A DNA stretch of 64,000 nucleotides from Hormoscilla sp. GUM202 (GCA_005518205.2 RFFC02000003.1:208527-272526), one strand, 5' to 3'; shown: positions 1 to 8,551, counted from the stretch's first letter. Notes: generated by a model not told the origin, from the sequence alone. A program made the numbers and translations.

Positions 1-93
1 TCTTCTAGAGAACGCTCGGGAGACTGGCTCGGGATATGGATATTTTTGCTTTTTCGCGACTAGAGCCCATGGGTCGCGGGTTAGTTAGGTGGC

Positions 94-136
94 TGACAAC
101 TGACAACTGACAACTGACAACTGACAACTGACAACT
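94..136. repeat. Heptamer tandem repeat (TGACAAC)n
   Basis: About six head-to-tail copies of TGACAAC. Short heptamer tandem repeats of this kind (STRR-like) are known in filamentous cyanobacteria. A degenerate version lies at 14761-14800, just before smc. The array abuts the point where the IS5-type remnant loses its reading frame. Confidence 0.85.
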
Positions 137-146
137 GTCGAACTGA

Positions 147-263
147 CGTGGCTTCAACAAATAATCGATTGTCTTTGGCCTCCGTGCCGGGGTCCCCCTC
201 TTTACCCGGTAAGAGGTGTTTGATCCTTTCCCACTGATCCTCTCGCAAGCCATAGCGTTTCAT
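147..263 (-). pseudogene. IS5-family transposase, N-terminal remnant
   Basis: The reverse strand encodes [20 protein letters not shown], followed by about 20 residues ending near DNRLFVEA. This is the usual N-terminus of IS5/IS4-type transposases (DUF4096-like). Homology stops after about 39 residues at the TGACAAC array, and no DDE domain follows. It is a dead fragment left by deletion or repeat expansion. The family is recognised from sequence memory only. Confidence 0.7.
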
Positions 264-295
264 CTCATGCCCACCTTGTTATTACTGGATATCTA

Positions 296-547
296 GGCGT
301 TGCACAATTACGGGATGATTTAAATAGGTACCGGTACAGAATTATAACGTAGATAGTGCAATAATAACTTAATTGAAAGCCTCAACATTTCTTCGGACTT
401 TGAGTAACATAATGTTTTTCTGGCGTTGCACAATTACGGGATGATTTAAATAGGTACCGGTACAGAATTATAACGTAGATAGTGCAATAATAACTTAATT
501 GAAAGCCTCAACATTTCTTCGGACTTTGAGTAACATAATGTTTTTCT
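296..547. repeat. 126-bp tandem duplication of the IS1 end
   Basis: Bases 296-421 and 422-547 are the same sequence in direct tandem. Each copy starts with the GGCGTTGCAC terminal repeat and includes the last codons and stop of the transposase frame. The element therefore has two potential terminal inverted repeats on one side. No difference was seen between the copies, which implies a recent event. Confidence 0.9.
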
Positions 548-1135
548 TTTTAATCCAGCTCGATAATGTCTTAATCGACCTATTTCACATTCAACACGGG
601 TCATGTAGGTTTTGCTGACTATATGGTCAATATATTCAATAAACATTGGATAAACAGGCCATCCATCAGTAACGTATAAAAAGCATTGCCAACATTTTAT
701 AATATCCCACATAGGCTTAAAAGTTTCTGCAGAACGATCGCCTAATACCCATGTTATAATCCCTGGCTTGAAATGATTTACGACTGTCCATAGCCACTTT
801 TTATTCTTTTTTTTATTGACATAAGTATGCAACTCGTCAATTTCTGCAACCTCCGGAATATCGTAGTTTTCAGGGATTGACGGTAATTCTTTAGCTGCCT
901 GTTTTACCCAATCAATTTGAGTATTATGGCTGACACCAGTTATCCTTTCAATACCTCGAAATCCATTGCCATTAACGTACATTGTCAAACAATTTTTCTT
1001 GACATCTTCTGAATAACCGCGCGGATAATAATGTTCGAGAAACTGGCGACGACAATCTTTACAAATTCAATTCTGTTTGCCGCGTCGGTGACCATTTTTA
1101 TTGATGTTTTCAGAACCACATCTGGGACATTTCAT
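446..1135 (-). pseudogene. IS1-family transposase with internal stop
   Basis: The frame starts at the ATG at 1135 with a zinc-ribbon N-terminus (MKCPRCGSENINKNGHRRG, two CxxC-type pairs). It continues through a helix-turn-helix and the IS1 DDE-type catalytic part (ELHTYVNKKKNKKWLWTVV, LYVTDGW, LRHYRAGLKRKTLCYSKS) and ends at 446. Codon 23 (1069-1067) is TGA, splitting an otherwise intact single frame of 229 codons. Unlike Escherichia coli IS1, there is no InsA/InsB frameshift site; the two halves are in one frame, as seen in other cyanobacterial relatives. The product is probably inactive unless TGA is read through, although ATG codons near 988-982 could start a 178-180-residue version lacking the zinc ribbon. 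Confidence 0.85.
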
Positions 1136-1443
1136 GTTCGACTCCTTTAGCTAATTCTTTCGCCTTACTATCCATGATAACACATATTATGACTAGGTCG
1201 AAAACAAACATCATACTATACATAAATTCTGACTGTAAAATTGCAGATTATCATAATCTGCAATAACCCATCATCCCGAAAATGTGCAACGCCGATATCT
1301 AAATACTCCATACCCTATTAATCGACTTCTGTCAAAAAAATGATTGATGACACGCCCTAATTGAAAAGAGTAAATACATCTATTCATGACAAGAAAATGA
1401 CTATCGAGATTCACCTTTGAGTATTAGCCATTAGCAGCCCCTA

Positions 1444-1468
1444 TCATCCCGTAATTGTGCAACCCCGA
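1444..1468. repeat. Solo IS1-type terminal repeat
   Basis: CATCCCGTAATTGTGCAACC matches the inverse of the IS1 end at 296, with no transposase attached. It lies 150 bp beyond the right end of the intact element. The 1302-1443 spacer holds no gene that I can recognise. This is probably the scar of a deleted second copy. Confidence 0.65.
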
Positions 1469-1517
1469 AATATGAAAGATCGCAGTTCATGCCGATCGCC
1501 ACTCACTCTAGCAGAAG

Positions 1518-1859
1518 CTATTCGCCTGGGACCGCTACTTGGGGTAAACCCATGCTATAATTGAGGACGCGACTGTTGAGGTTGTAGCCGATCTTACCTT
1601 GTTCGAGGAGCGATCGCACAAAATGCTCCAAGTCAGATCCGATGCGGCGTAAGTTATACTCCGTCAGTTCTGCCCCGGCGTAGTCTGACACCAACTCCTC
1701 GAATTTTCCGTATACCTGCTGTAAGGCTCGATCGTTCCAGTTCAACTCATTATCTGGATCTACATCTATGGTTAAGACATTGTCGCTGGGCTTGAGCTCG
1801 TTGTTCTCTACTCGGGCTGTAAAGATGCGGATGTGACGGGTGGTAGACTTAAGCAGCAT
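1518..1859 (-). CDS. ndhM: NAD(P)H-quinone oxidoreductase subunit M
   Basis: This 113-residue protein matches NdhM, a small subunit specific to the oxygenic photosynthetic NDH-1 complex of thylakoids, which runs cyclic electron flow and respiration. Recognisable blocks are MLLKSTTRHIRIFTA at the N-terminus, NVLTIDVDPDNELNW in the middle, and YNLRRIGSDLEHFVRSLL then YNLNSRVLNYSMGLPQV at the C-terminus. The length is normal for the family. It has no membrane segment, as expected for a peripheral subunit. It is transcribed leftward alone; leuD lies 78 bp upstream on the same strand, so co-transcription is possible but not shown. Confidence 0.93.
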   Translation of the reverse strand: MLLKSTTRHIRIFTARVENNELKPSDNVLTIDVDPDNELNWNDRALQQVYGKFEELVSDYAGAELTEYNLRRIGSDLEHFVRSLLEQGKIGYNLNSRVLNYSMGLPQVAVPGE

Positions 1860-1936
1860 GGGTTAATCTCATTATTACTCTGACTTTCATTATCTTACGC
1901 CACAGAAGCGATCTGTGTGTTTTTACAGCATTAACG

Positions 1937-2482
1937 CTACTGGCACGCTATCATGCCAGTTTGGCGAGCATAGGCGAAGATGCCCCCAGCATCAATCACT
2001 GGTCCCACTTCTCCCAGGGACTGGAGTTGGTAAGTCTGGCCCAGGGTATGGTTGTGAAGCTGATTTCGCTCAAAGTCAATGGTTGCTTTCTGACCGGTCT
2101 TAAATAGGTCGCAGAGGCGTTCCGTGCATTCCCAGGGGTACAGTTCTCCGGTGGCAGAACAGTTGCGGAAAAAGATCCGGGCGTAAGACTGGGCCACTAC
2201 GGCTTTTACGCCGGATGCGCCCAGGGCAATGGGCGCATGTTCCCGGGAAGAACCACAGCCGAAATTTTCTCCACCGATAATGATGGGATAGTATGTCTTC
2301 ATCTCCCTAGGGGGGATAAATTGGCCGTAGCGGTCCGGCAACCCACTGAGGGCGTAGCTTCCTAGTTTTTCATACTCTTCTGGTTTGGAAGGAACTAGAG
2401 TCAGATATTCTGCTGGAATGATTTGGTCTGTATCGATATTGTCATCGACCACAAAGATCTGTCCCCGAATTATTTTGCCCAT
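1937..2482 (-). CDS. leuD: 3-isopropylmalate dehydratase small subunit
   Basis: This 181-residue LeuD is the small subunit (swivel domain) of isopropylmalate isomerase, which interconverts 2- and 3-isopropylmalate in leucine synthesis together with LeuC. The motifs NIDTDQIIPAEYL near the start, GGENFGCGSSREHAP in the middle and ARIFFRNCSATGELYP are the substrate-recognition loops of the aconitase swivel fold. The length is normal. leuC is not in the window, which is common in cyanobacteria. The ATG at 2482 gives the usual MGKIIRGQIFVVDDNIDTD start. Confidence 0.95.
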   Translation of the reverse strand: MGKIIRGQIFVVDDNIDTDQIIPAEYLTLVPSKPEEYEKLGSYALSGLPDRYGQFIPPREMKTYYPIIIGGENFGCGSSREHAPIALGASGVKAVVAQSYARIFFRNCSATGELYPWECTERLCDLFKTGQKATIDFERNQLHNHTLGQTYQLQSLGEVGPVIDAGGIFAYARQTGMIACQ

Positions 2483-2507
2483 GATTATCTGTTTACTATT
2501 GGTTTTC

Positions 2508-3449
2508 TCACTGTGCCATTCCTTGGTTTAGTAAGGTGGCAGCCACTAAAGAGTCTAGTTCTAGTTGCATCTGGGTACGGACTTCTTCATAGCAGGCATC
2601 CACGTAAGCCCGATCTACGGCCGCTTCCCTACCATAGCGTGGAAAGACGATCGGGGCACAGACGCGAGTGTAAATCTGTACTGGCGGTGGTATATTCGGT
2701 AGGGGACCAATTGCTAAACCCCAAGGCAACCCTAAAAACGCGGGAAACACGCCGATGTCGGGACCAAATATCCACGGCAGGCCCCATGCATGCAGTTGCT
2801 TTACCTGTGGGTAGATATCGCCGAGTACGATCATGGTATCGTGGGCACCAATGGAGATCAGCGGTACGATCGGGGCATTTTCCCGCAATGCTAGCTTGAT
2901 AAAGCCTTTGCGTCCCGCTAGGTTAATTTTATGCCGATCGCTGTGGGGGCGGAACATATCCTCTGCCCCTCCCGGATACACCAGTACTGCTGCCTCTCGG
3001 CGCAGGGCGGCGATCGCCATTTGCGGATGGGCCACAAGGGCCCCGGCCTGTACTGCCAGCTGGGCGATGTCAGGAAAAGTCCAAGCCGCTGGGTGCATCA
3101 GTCCATAGCTTAAGCGATCGTAACCTTCTCTGCGGAACCAGTCATACATAAACATGGAGGTATCCGGCGAAGCGAAGCCTCCATTATGGGAACCCACGAA
3201 CAATATCTTCCCTTGTTCGGGAACGTGATGCCACCCTGATGTTGTGACCCGAAAGTAGTTGTGATACAGCCATTCGGCTACTGGCATCCAGGATTTGATA
3301 AATGCGGGGTCCCGATCGTCTAAGGACCAGCCATCAAACCGCTGGCGAGATGTGGCGCGATGCTGCTGCGCAGCCGCTACGCGATCGGCATCCCGTAAGT
3401 TAGCGAAAGCATTAAAACTATTAAACAATGTTTTTCCCGCCTCTAACAC
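2508..3449 (-). CDS. Lysophospholipid/glycerol acyltransferase family protein
   Basis: This 313-residue protein belongs to the PlsC-like LPLAT superfamily, in the MGAT/DGAT-like branch. The acyltransferase block I is a variant, GSHNGGFASPD, instead of the usual HX4D with a basic context (the histidine and the aspartate six positions on are present). The glycerol-phosphate binding block is VYPGGAEDMFRPHSDR. A further conserved part is GRKGFIKLALRENAPIVPL. It probably acylates a glycerolipid or related alcohol at the membrane; the substrate cannot be read from sequence. It ends 26 bp before leuD on the same strand. Confidence 0.8.
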   Translation of the reverse strand: MLEAGKTLFNSFNAFANLRDADRVAAAQQHRATSRQRFDGWSLDDRDPAFIKSWMPVAEWLYHNYFRVTTSGWHHVPEQGKILFVGSHNGGFASPDTSMFMYDWFRREGYDRLSYGLMHPAAWTFPDIAQLAVQAGALVAHPQMAIAALRREAAVLVYPGGAEDMFRPHSDRHKINLAGRKGFIKLALRENAPIVPLISIGAHDTMIVLGDIYPQVKQLHAWGLPWIFGPDIGVFPAFLGLPWGLAIGPLPNIPPPVQIYTRVCAPIVFPRYGREAAVDRAYVDACYEEVRTQMQLELDSLVAATLLNQGMAQ

Positions 3450-4251
3450 ATTACCTTTTTTAGCATAATTGGTAAAATCGACGAAGGATGATTAATCTTC
3501 AATATTCTCTATTGGATATCGCATTGGGTAGGCTATTGAGGATTTTACCTTGCTTTGCCCGCTATGGCTGCGCCACGCTGCGCGAACAGCAATTCCGTCT
3601 TATAAACATCCTCATTTCGGGCATCCATCGGATAATTTGAGTTGGAAATCTGTTCCCCAAAGGGTTTCTGCTATATCCACATCGACCTTCGGAGTAGAGA
3701 AGCACCGGGTTTCTGGCACGGCACGGGTGCGTTACGACCGAATCTTCCACGGGCCAATGCGCAGTCCCGGTTTAGTCACGGACAGAAGCAGCCTCAACCC
3801 CCAATTTTTCTTTCCCACCTGCATCTTCCAAACTTCCAATTGGCGATGTCATCACCCCCTCATCTCTAGCTGCCATCCCACGGCTGCCAAGAAGGAGTTC
3901 GCGATCGGCCCGCGTCCGGTCCGAAAAATCGAGAAATCCGGAGTTCGATTTTCCTAACAGTGGCGCTTTGGCGGGGAACAGCCAATCGCAAGAAATCTCC
4001 AGAAGGTAGTGGGTCACAAGTAGTAATTTTAGCGCCTACAGAAGCCCTGGACCCCAGTATGTTCACGAGGGCGATCGCCATCCATAAGGAGATACCTAAA
4101 ATGCCCTTAAAACCAAACACCATAGATGCTAGGGTAGAAAACTACCAACAACTGATAGATGGCGTTACTTAAGCCAATAATTACGTTCGTAGTAAGCACG
4201 AAGAGTGTTTCCGGGGCGCTTTAGCGCCTCGAGAGTCCAATTTTAGATAAA
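3450..4251. other. Intergenic region with repeats, no gene recognised
   Basis: No convincing coding sequence was found. It contains a CTATGGCTGCGCCACGCTGC palindromic repeat (about 3561-3588, also at 56365 and inverted near 47614), a CGGGTTTCT-type repeat (3711) and a 30-bp repeat at 3902-3931. The last is shared with the tail of tadA (5750-5779). Open frames here are short, overlapping and without family motifs. Confidence 0.6.
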
Positions 4252-4956
4252 ATGATGAGGGCCATAGATCGAGAAAGGCAGAGTGCGGAGAGGAGCTCAG
4301 AGGGATTTTCCGTAGATACTAAGAGTTGTTCATTTGTCTTGTTTTATCGGTCCCGCACCCTGAGGGTATTGTCCTTGAATGATGGGCAAGATTTCACCGA
4401 ATATCGGCTCCCCTCAGCGCTTCAGGTTAACGGTCAAGGCGGGCAACTGTATATTGCCGATTATAACGGCAATGGGCAAAACGATGATATTCTGGTTCAG
4501 CGTTTTGGAAACGAAGCGCCGCTATACAGCGTTACCCTGGGGAGCAATGACTACCTTCAAGGGGGAGCAAGAAACGATACCCTCGAAGGGGGTAATGGAC
4601 GCGACGGGCTTTACGGACACGGGGGCAAAGACAGCCTCTTAGGGGACAGCGGTAATGATACCCTCTATGGCGGAGCTGGAGACGATCTCCTCAACGGGGG
4701 TAAGGGACACGACAGGCTTTACGGCAATGAGGGCAGTGATACTTTTGTCTTGGCCCAGAGCATGGGCTGGGATACCATCAGCGACTTTAAGAATAACACG
4801 GACTTTATCCAGTTAGGAGGAGGCTTGAGTTTTGCTGATTTAGAAATTGCCTCTCAGGGCAATTCGACTTTCATTAAGGTCGCGGCTTCTGGGGAAGGGT
4901 TGGCAATTTTGTCGGAAATCGATTCTAAGCTTATTGGTGCTCGTGATTTTGTTTAG
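4252..4956 (+). CDS. RTX (hemolysin-type calcium-binding repeat) protein
   Basis: This 234-residue frame has about six calcium-binding nonapeptides of the GGxGxDxLx type at about residues 100-165, for example GGAGDDLLNGGKGHDRLYG. They are followed by a typical post-repeat domain (GSDTFVLAQ, DTISDFKNNTDFIQLGGGLSFADL). Such repeats fold as a calcium-filled beta-roll and usually sit at the C-terminus of type I-secreted proteins. No signal peptide or catalytic domain is visible and the first 40 residues look unrelated, so this may be the tail of a longer lost gene. Its last codons and 3' flank (TTACGGTAACGCCGTTGT) match the inverse of the 3' end of the RTX frame at 8997. Confidence 0.65.
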   Translation: MMRAIDRERQSAERSSEGFSVDTKSCSFVLFYRSRTLRVLSLNDGQDFTEYRLPSALQVNGQGGQLYIADYNGNGQNDDILVQRFGNEAPLYSVTLGSNDYLQGGARNDTLEGGNGRDGLYGHGGKDSLLGDSGNDTLYGGAGDDLLNGGKGHDRLYGNEGSDTFVLAQSMGWDTISDFKNNTDFIQLGGGLSFADLEIASQGNSTFIKVAASGEGLAILSEIDSKLIGARDFV

Positions 4957-5709
4957 TTACGGTAACGCCGTTGTTCTCCCAGGGGGGCTCCTTGACCGCT
5001 ATTGTAGGGAACACTAGCGGATCCCCCCTCAGCAATCGGGTGCGGTCAAAACCCGTTGGTAGGAAGCCTCCTCGCCGGAACCCGTTCCCAGGCGGCGCCG
5101 TGGGAACGAGGGGTCCGGCTACAGGAACAAAGCCCGGCCCCTGAGCGGGCATGATTACATGGGTGCGGTCAAAACCCGTTGGTAGGAGACCTCCCCGCCC
5201 TCACCCTAAAGGGCCCAGCTACATGAACAAAGCCCGGCCCCTGAGCGTTAGCGCGCGGGCTATATACATGTATCTGAGATGCACCTGGCTATCAACTACT
5301 TATGACCACACCCATTCCCGAACTCTGTGTTATGTGTACTTTTTTGTGTTATATAAGGGGGCGATCGCCTCCCGGCCAGATGACATTGTAGCGCACGTAA
5401 TTCAAAATCTCTGTGTTATGTGTACTTTTTTGTGTTATAAGGGGGCGATCGCCTGGGTACATCTCACCTTTGCGGCGGGACGATCGGACAGTCCTCGGTA
5501 GGTAGATGCTCTCGTCCCACGACCTCAATGGAACCAAAGTAGAATGGCAAGACAACATGACGCCTCAGAGGATAGACTAAAGCTGTTAACCAAGAGGAAA
5601 TATCAGAAGTAACCGCAGGTTTAGATGTTTTCATGGCTGGTTGAGAAAAGTCGAGCCCAAGCAGATCGGGGTTTCCAACTACTACCCATTTAGCCTAAAT
5701 TTGCTACTG
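4957..5709. other. Repeat-rich intergenic region
   Basis: No gene was recognised. It holds two copies of a GTGCGGTCAAAACCCGTTGG repeat (5040 and 5163), two copies of the AACAAAGCCCG two-hairpin repeat (5109-5150 and 5202-5260), the direct repeat described separately, and a GGGTACATCTCACCTTTGC sequence (5455) resembling the end of the MITE at 58030. Open frames across it are built from these repeats. Confidence 0.7.
5323..5454. repeat. Direct repeat pair containing HIP1
   Basis: The sequence from CTCTGTGTTATGTGTACTTT to GCGATCGCCT occurs at 5323-5370 and again at 5409-5454. The copies differ by a 2-bp ATAT/AT length change, and 38 bp separate them. No coding role is apparent. Confidence 0.8.
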
Positions 5710-6282
5710 CTATTTTTCTTCTATCTGAATGACAGTTCTTGTGCTGTCACGATCGGTCCGCGGACGGCCCGAAAAATCGGCATCTTGTACCAGTGCCGAC
5801 TTTTTCCTGCCCCGTCGTTGGGCAAACCAAGTTTGCAGTTGCTGGCGACATTGGGAGGACATCACTCCCGCTATTACCTGCAATCTATGATTAGAACAAG
5901 CGCTATCGGGAATATTGGCAACGGTACGAATGGCACCCGTCTTGGGGTCATCAACTCCATAAACCAGAAGACCTAGGCGGGCTTGCACTATGGCCCCGGC
6001 ACACATGGGACAGGGTTCTAAGGTGACATATAGGGTGCAGTGGTTCAGGTGCCAGTTTTGTAAGGCTTGCCCTGCGGCCCGAATGGCGATGATTTCCGCG
6101 TGGGCCGTGGGATCGAAGTCCCTCTCTTTGCGGTTCGATGCTGAGGCGATCGCCTGCCCTTCGCTGTCCACAATCACCGCACCTACTGGCACTTCTCCGG
6201 CTTCACCTGCTGACTGGGCCAGTTCTAGGGCCCGATTCATCCATCGCCGATGTCCCTGATAGGTTGGATCTGCAATTAACAT
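5710..6282 (-). CDS. tadA: tRNA-specific adenosine deaminase
   Basis: This 190-residue zinc deaminase converts A34 to inosine in tRNA-Arg(ACG). The zinc and catalytic motif HAEIIAIRAA gives the ligand His and proton-shuttling Glu. LEPCPMCAGAIVQARLG gives the two Cys ligands. The core ends near residue 160. The last 25 residues (ADFSGRPRTDR then DSTRTVIQIEEK) are unusual, because 5750-5779 is a copy of the dispersed repeat at 3902-3931. The tail thus seems to be repeat-derived. The gene follows grxC by 11 bp on the same strand, so they are probably co-transcribed. Confidence 0.93.
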   Translation of the reverse strand: MLIADPTYQGHRRWMNRALELAQSAGEAGEVPVGAVIVDSEGQAIASASNRKERDFDPTAHAEIIAIRAAGQALQNWHLNHCTLYVTLEPCPMCAGAIVQARLGLLVYGVDDPKTGAIRTVANIPDSACSNHRLQVIAGVMSSQCRQQLQTWFAQRRGRKKSALVQDADFSGRPRTDRDSTRTVIQIEEK

Positions 6283-6293
6283 ATCTACTAATT

Positions 6294-6608
6294 TTAGCTG
6301 GCTGGCTTAGCTAGCAGGGGGTCTAGTTGACCTTTTCCGTCTAACTGATAAAGTTCATCACACCCGCCAACATGCTGATTATTAATGAAAATCTGCGGCA
6401 CCGTCCGGCCACCGTTGGCACGGTCTGCCATCCGGTCTCTGGCTTCGGCATCGCCGTCTATCTTATATTCAAGGTATTTGACTCCCTTCCGCCAGAGCAA
6501 TAATTTGGCTCGGATGCAGAAGGGACAGCTAGCCCAAGTGTATATTTCTACGTTGGCTTTGATGCGATCGGGATTGCGACCCAATATAGGATTGAGAAAG
6601 TCAAGCAT
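6294..6608 (-). CDS. grxC: Glutaredoxin 3
   Basis: This 104-residue glutaredoxin is a glutathione-dependent thiol-disulfide reductase. The dithiol active site CPFC sits in EIYTWASCPFCIRAKLLL. The TVPQIFINNQHVGG segment holds the cis-proline and glutathione-binding loop, and GGCDEL is the following conserved turn. The first 15 residues (MLDFLNPILGRNPDRIK) form a short extension common in cyanobacterial GrxC. tadA follows 11 bp downstream. Confidence 0.94.
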   Translation of the reverse strand: MLDFLNPILGRNPDRIKANVEIYTWASCPFCIRAKLLLWRKGVKYLEYKIDGDAEARDRMADRANGGRTVPQIFINNQHVGGCDELYQLDGKGQLDPLLAKPAS

Positions 6609-6658
6609 TTTCCGAAACTCTGCTGATTTTGCTTACAATTATACCTGATGAACTTGTG

Positions 6659-6796
6659 CCTTGCTTCCCCATGGCCAAGTTTGGTCAACTTTACCAGATG
6701 CTGTTGGCTGATGGCGTCGCAGAATTAAGGCAATTTCACTCACCCTCCCGGCCCTCACGGGAGACGATCGAGCTAGTCCATACACCAGTTGAGTAA
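6659..6796 (+). pseudogene. Histone deacetylase/AcuC-family fragment
   Basis: The forward strand reads FPMAKFGQLYQMLLADGVAE and on to ETIELVHTP, then a TAA at 6794-6796. This matches residues about 17-58 of cyanobacterial histone-deacetylase-like (AcuC/HdaH) amidohydrolases, whose N-terminus carries HRFPMxKF and ends this block with ELVHTPxY. The HR before FP reads PC here, and all catalytic His/Asp motifs are absent. It is a 5' gene relic stranded between grxC and the Bax1-like gene. The assignment is from memory of the family. Confidence 0.55.
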
Positions 6797-6830
6797 CTGT
6801 CGAACTCAAGTCAATACTGTCTAAGTATTT

Positions 6831-8069
6831 TTACTTACTGCACGACGATCGATCTCCTCCATCCAACAGTTCCAAAACTGCCTTCGGTGACAACTTATCC
6901 TTAAACCAAACAATCCTAGCGGGCGTCTTCCTAATATTAACACCCGCTTTTTCCAGATTCAAGCGTTCGGAAACTGCTAGAATCAAATTATCGCATTCCG
7001 CCTTGCGCACCTGAGCAAACTTCTTCTGCAAATATTCCGGACGCCAATAACCGACAATTTCCAGCAAAAACACCCGTCCATCGGGATGTACCAAACGAAA
7101 GTCCGGAACCATAACGCTGTCCGGAATAGGAATTAAATCAACTTCCCTCTCTAAAACCCACTCCGTTTTCAGTTTTTCCCAGCGGTTAGCAAAAGAAGCC
7201 TCTAACATACTATCATAAGGCTTACCCGGAGGATAGTGACTGACTAAACCACAATCAGAATCGAGACTGAAACGACCCGTTTTCGGTTCACCAGTGTAAA
7301 AATCTCGCGTTTGCAGGGTAGCATGCATGCTCCATCTAGTAACATGAAGTAAAGCAGGGAGAAGTTTAGCTAGGGCCAACCCATATCTAGTGCTAACCTT
7401 CAATAAACTCGTCGGACCATCAACAGTAATCGTAAACCCGTGGTCAGCATCGCCTTCAATATAGGCCATCAACTGAAATAGCTTCAGATAGCGAAATAAA
7501 AGTTTATATTCTCCCGGAACATTGCGGTGAGCATTCAGAATAATCTGAGTAGCGCGGTAGAAAATCCCTTGCACTTGGGCAAGATTATAGCGATGCAGCA
7601 AAGCTTCCGGTTCCGGCGCGTCGAACTGAGTCAAAATCCGATTCTCTGGCAAGTCCGCATACAACCCCTCCCGGATATGGACGGGTAGCACTTCCCGGTT
7701 TAACTCGCCAGAGAGAGTATCTGCTAGCATTGCTAAAGTTTTTTCCGTTGCTTGGGGACTGGGAACAACGGTGGCAGCTTGCGCAAACACCCGCTGTCGC
7801 AACATTGGCGGTTCTAGGGGACTAACGATCTCAAAGGTGGAGAAAGCACTTTTGAGGATATGGGCAAGTCCCCGCCTTACTCTAAAATCAGGACTGTCCC
7901 CTTCCAATTCCTGTAGGCGCCTGTCCAGTTCCCCCATGCAGTTGCCAGTCAGGGATTGAAAGCAGTTAATCAATTCAGTCGCCAGGCCCAAATTGCTATT
8001 AATGGCCAGTCGCTTGGGGACGATCGTCTCCCCATTGTGCCGGTGACTCAGGAGATCGCTGGGTAACAT
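6831..8069 (-). CDS. DUF790 / Bax1-like nuclease
   Basis: This 412-residue protein belongs to the DUF790 family, whose archaeal member Bax1 is a structure-specific nuclease partnering the XPB helicase in excision repair. The start MLPSDLLSHR with the downstream YNLAQVQGIFYRAT and LFRYLKLFQLMAYIEG blocks is typical. The C-terminal PD-(D/E)xK-like site is VPDFRLVHPDGRVFLLEIVGYW. The ATG at 8069 is preferred over the in-frame GTG at 8087 because it restores the family N-terminus. No XPB/RadD-like helicase gene is adjacent on either side, so any partner is elsewhere. Confidence 0.8.
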   Translation of the reverse strand: MLPSDLLSHRHNGETIVPKRLAINSNLGLATELINCFQSLTGNCMGELDRRLQELEGDSPDFRVRRGLAHILKSAFSTFEIVSPLEPPMLRQRVFAQAATVVPSPQATEKTLAMLADTLSGELNREVLPVHIREGLYADLPENRILTQFDAPEPEALLHRYNLAQVQGIFYRATQIILNAHRNVPGEYKLLFRYLKLFQLMAYIEGDADHGFTITVDGPTSLLKVSTRYGLALAKLLPALLHVTRWSMHATLQTRDFYTGEPKTGRFSLDSDCGLVSHYPPGKPYDSMLEASFANRWEKLKTEWVLEREVDLIPIPDSVMVPDFRLVHPDGRVFLLEIVGYWRPEYLQKKFAQVRKAECDNLILAVSERLNLEKAGVNIRKTPARIVWFKDKLSPKAVLELLDGGDRSSCSK

Positions 8070-8209
8070 AAGTAGTTCTCTGTTCACAGCAAATTTAGCA
8101 TAAATGTTCTATTGATAAGAATAGGTTATCAATAGTGGAGCAACGTAAAGATATTTATATTTGGCCCCCCCTTATATTATTAGGAATATAAAGAACAGGA
8201 GAGAGACTG

Positions 8210-8551
8210 ATGACTAAAACTAAAAAAGAACTTTGGGAAGAGTTCATAAGGGAGTTAATAGACGTGGACACTTATGAGTTCACAAAAAAGTTAATAAACG
8301 ATTATCTGAACCAAACCATCCCGAGAAAGAAGTACATAAATTGCGAGAAGCATCGGCAAAAACCAGCTCCTGAGAAATTGGAAGGTCGCGACAACAATTC
8401 AGACTTGGAAGCCTGGCAACAGTATAAATACGACCAGCTCAAAGCACCAATCTGTATTCATCGATATCACCTGTTGGAAGAGGAGAGGAAAAATCTGAGT
8501 GCGATCGCGTATGCGCAGAGCAGGCACACGCGATGCCCAGACGGGCATTAA
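8210..8551 (+). CDS. Hypothetical protein
   Basis: This 113-residue open frame is preceded by a good Shine-Dalgarno (AGGAGAGAGACTG before ATG). It is rich in Lys and Glu and predicted soluble and helical. The last 25 residues include HIP1 (GCGATCGC) and a repeat-like GCGCAGAGCAGGCACACGCG segment, so the C-terminus may be altered by repeat insertion. I recognise no family. Confidence 0.4.
   Translation: MTKTKKELWEEFIRELIDVDTYEFTKKLINDYLNQTIPRKKYINCEKHRQKPAPEKLEGRDNNSDLEAWQQYKYDQLKAPICIHRYHLLEEERKNLSAIAYAQSRHTRCPDGH

Larger units (their letters stand above)
296..1293 (-). mobile_element. IS1-family insertion sequence with 8-bp target duplication
   Basis: The element is bounded by terminal inverted repeats beginning GGCGTTGCAC: left end at 296, right end finishing at 1293 in inverse orientation. 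Both ends continue to a shared GGGATGAT. The 8-bp direct repeat GATATCTA flanks it exactly (288-295 and 1294-1301), a typical IS1 target duplication length. Its left 126 bp is tandemly duplicated, so the ancestral length would be 872 bp. It carries one transposase frame, which has a stop codon. Confidence 0.9.

Noticed and set aside
3550..3957. 135-codon open frame and overlapping reverse frames between the acyltransferase and RTX genes
   Set aside because: Composition and overlap fit repeat-derived open frames; no motif, ribosome site or domain could be found.
5151..5501. 116-codon open frame
   Set aside because: It runs entirely through dispersed and direct repeats and shows no protein-like conservation.
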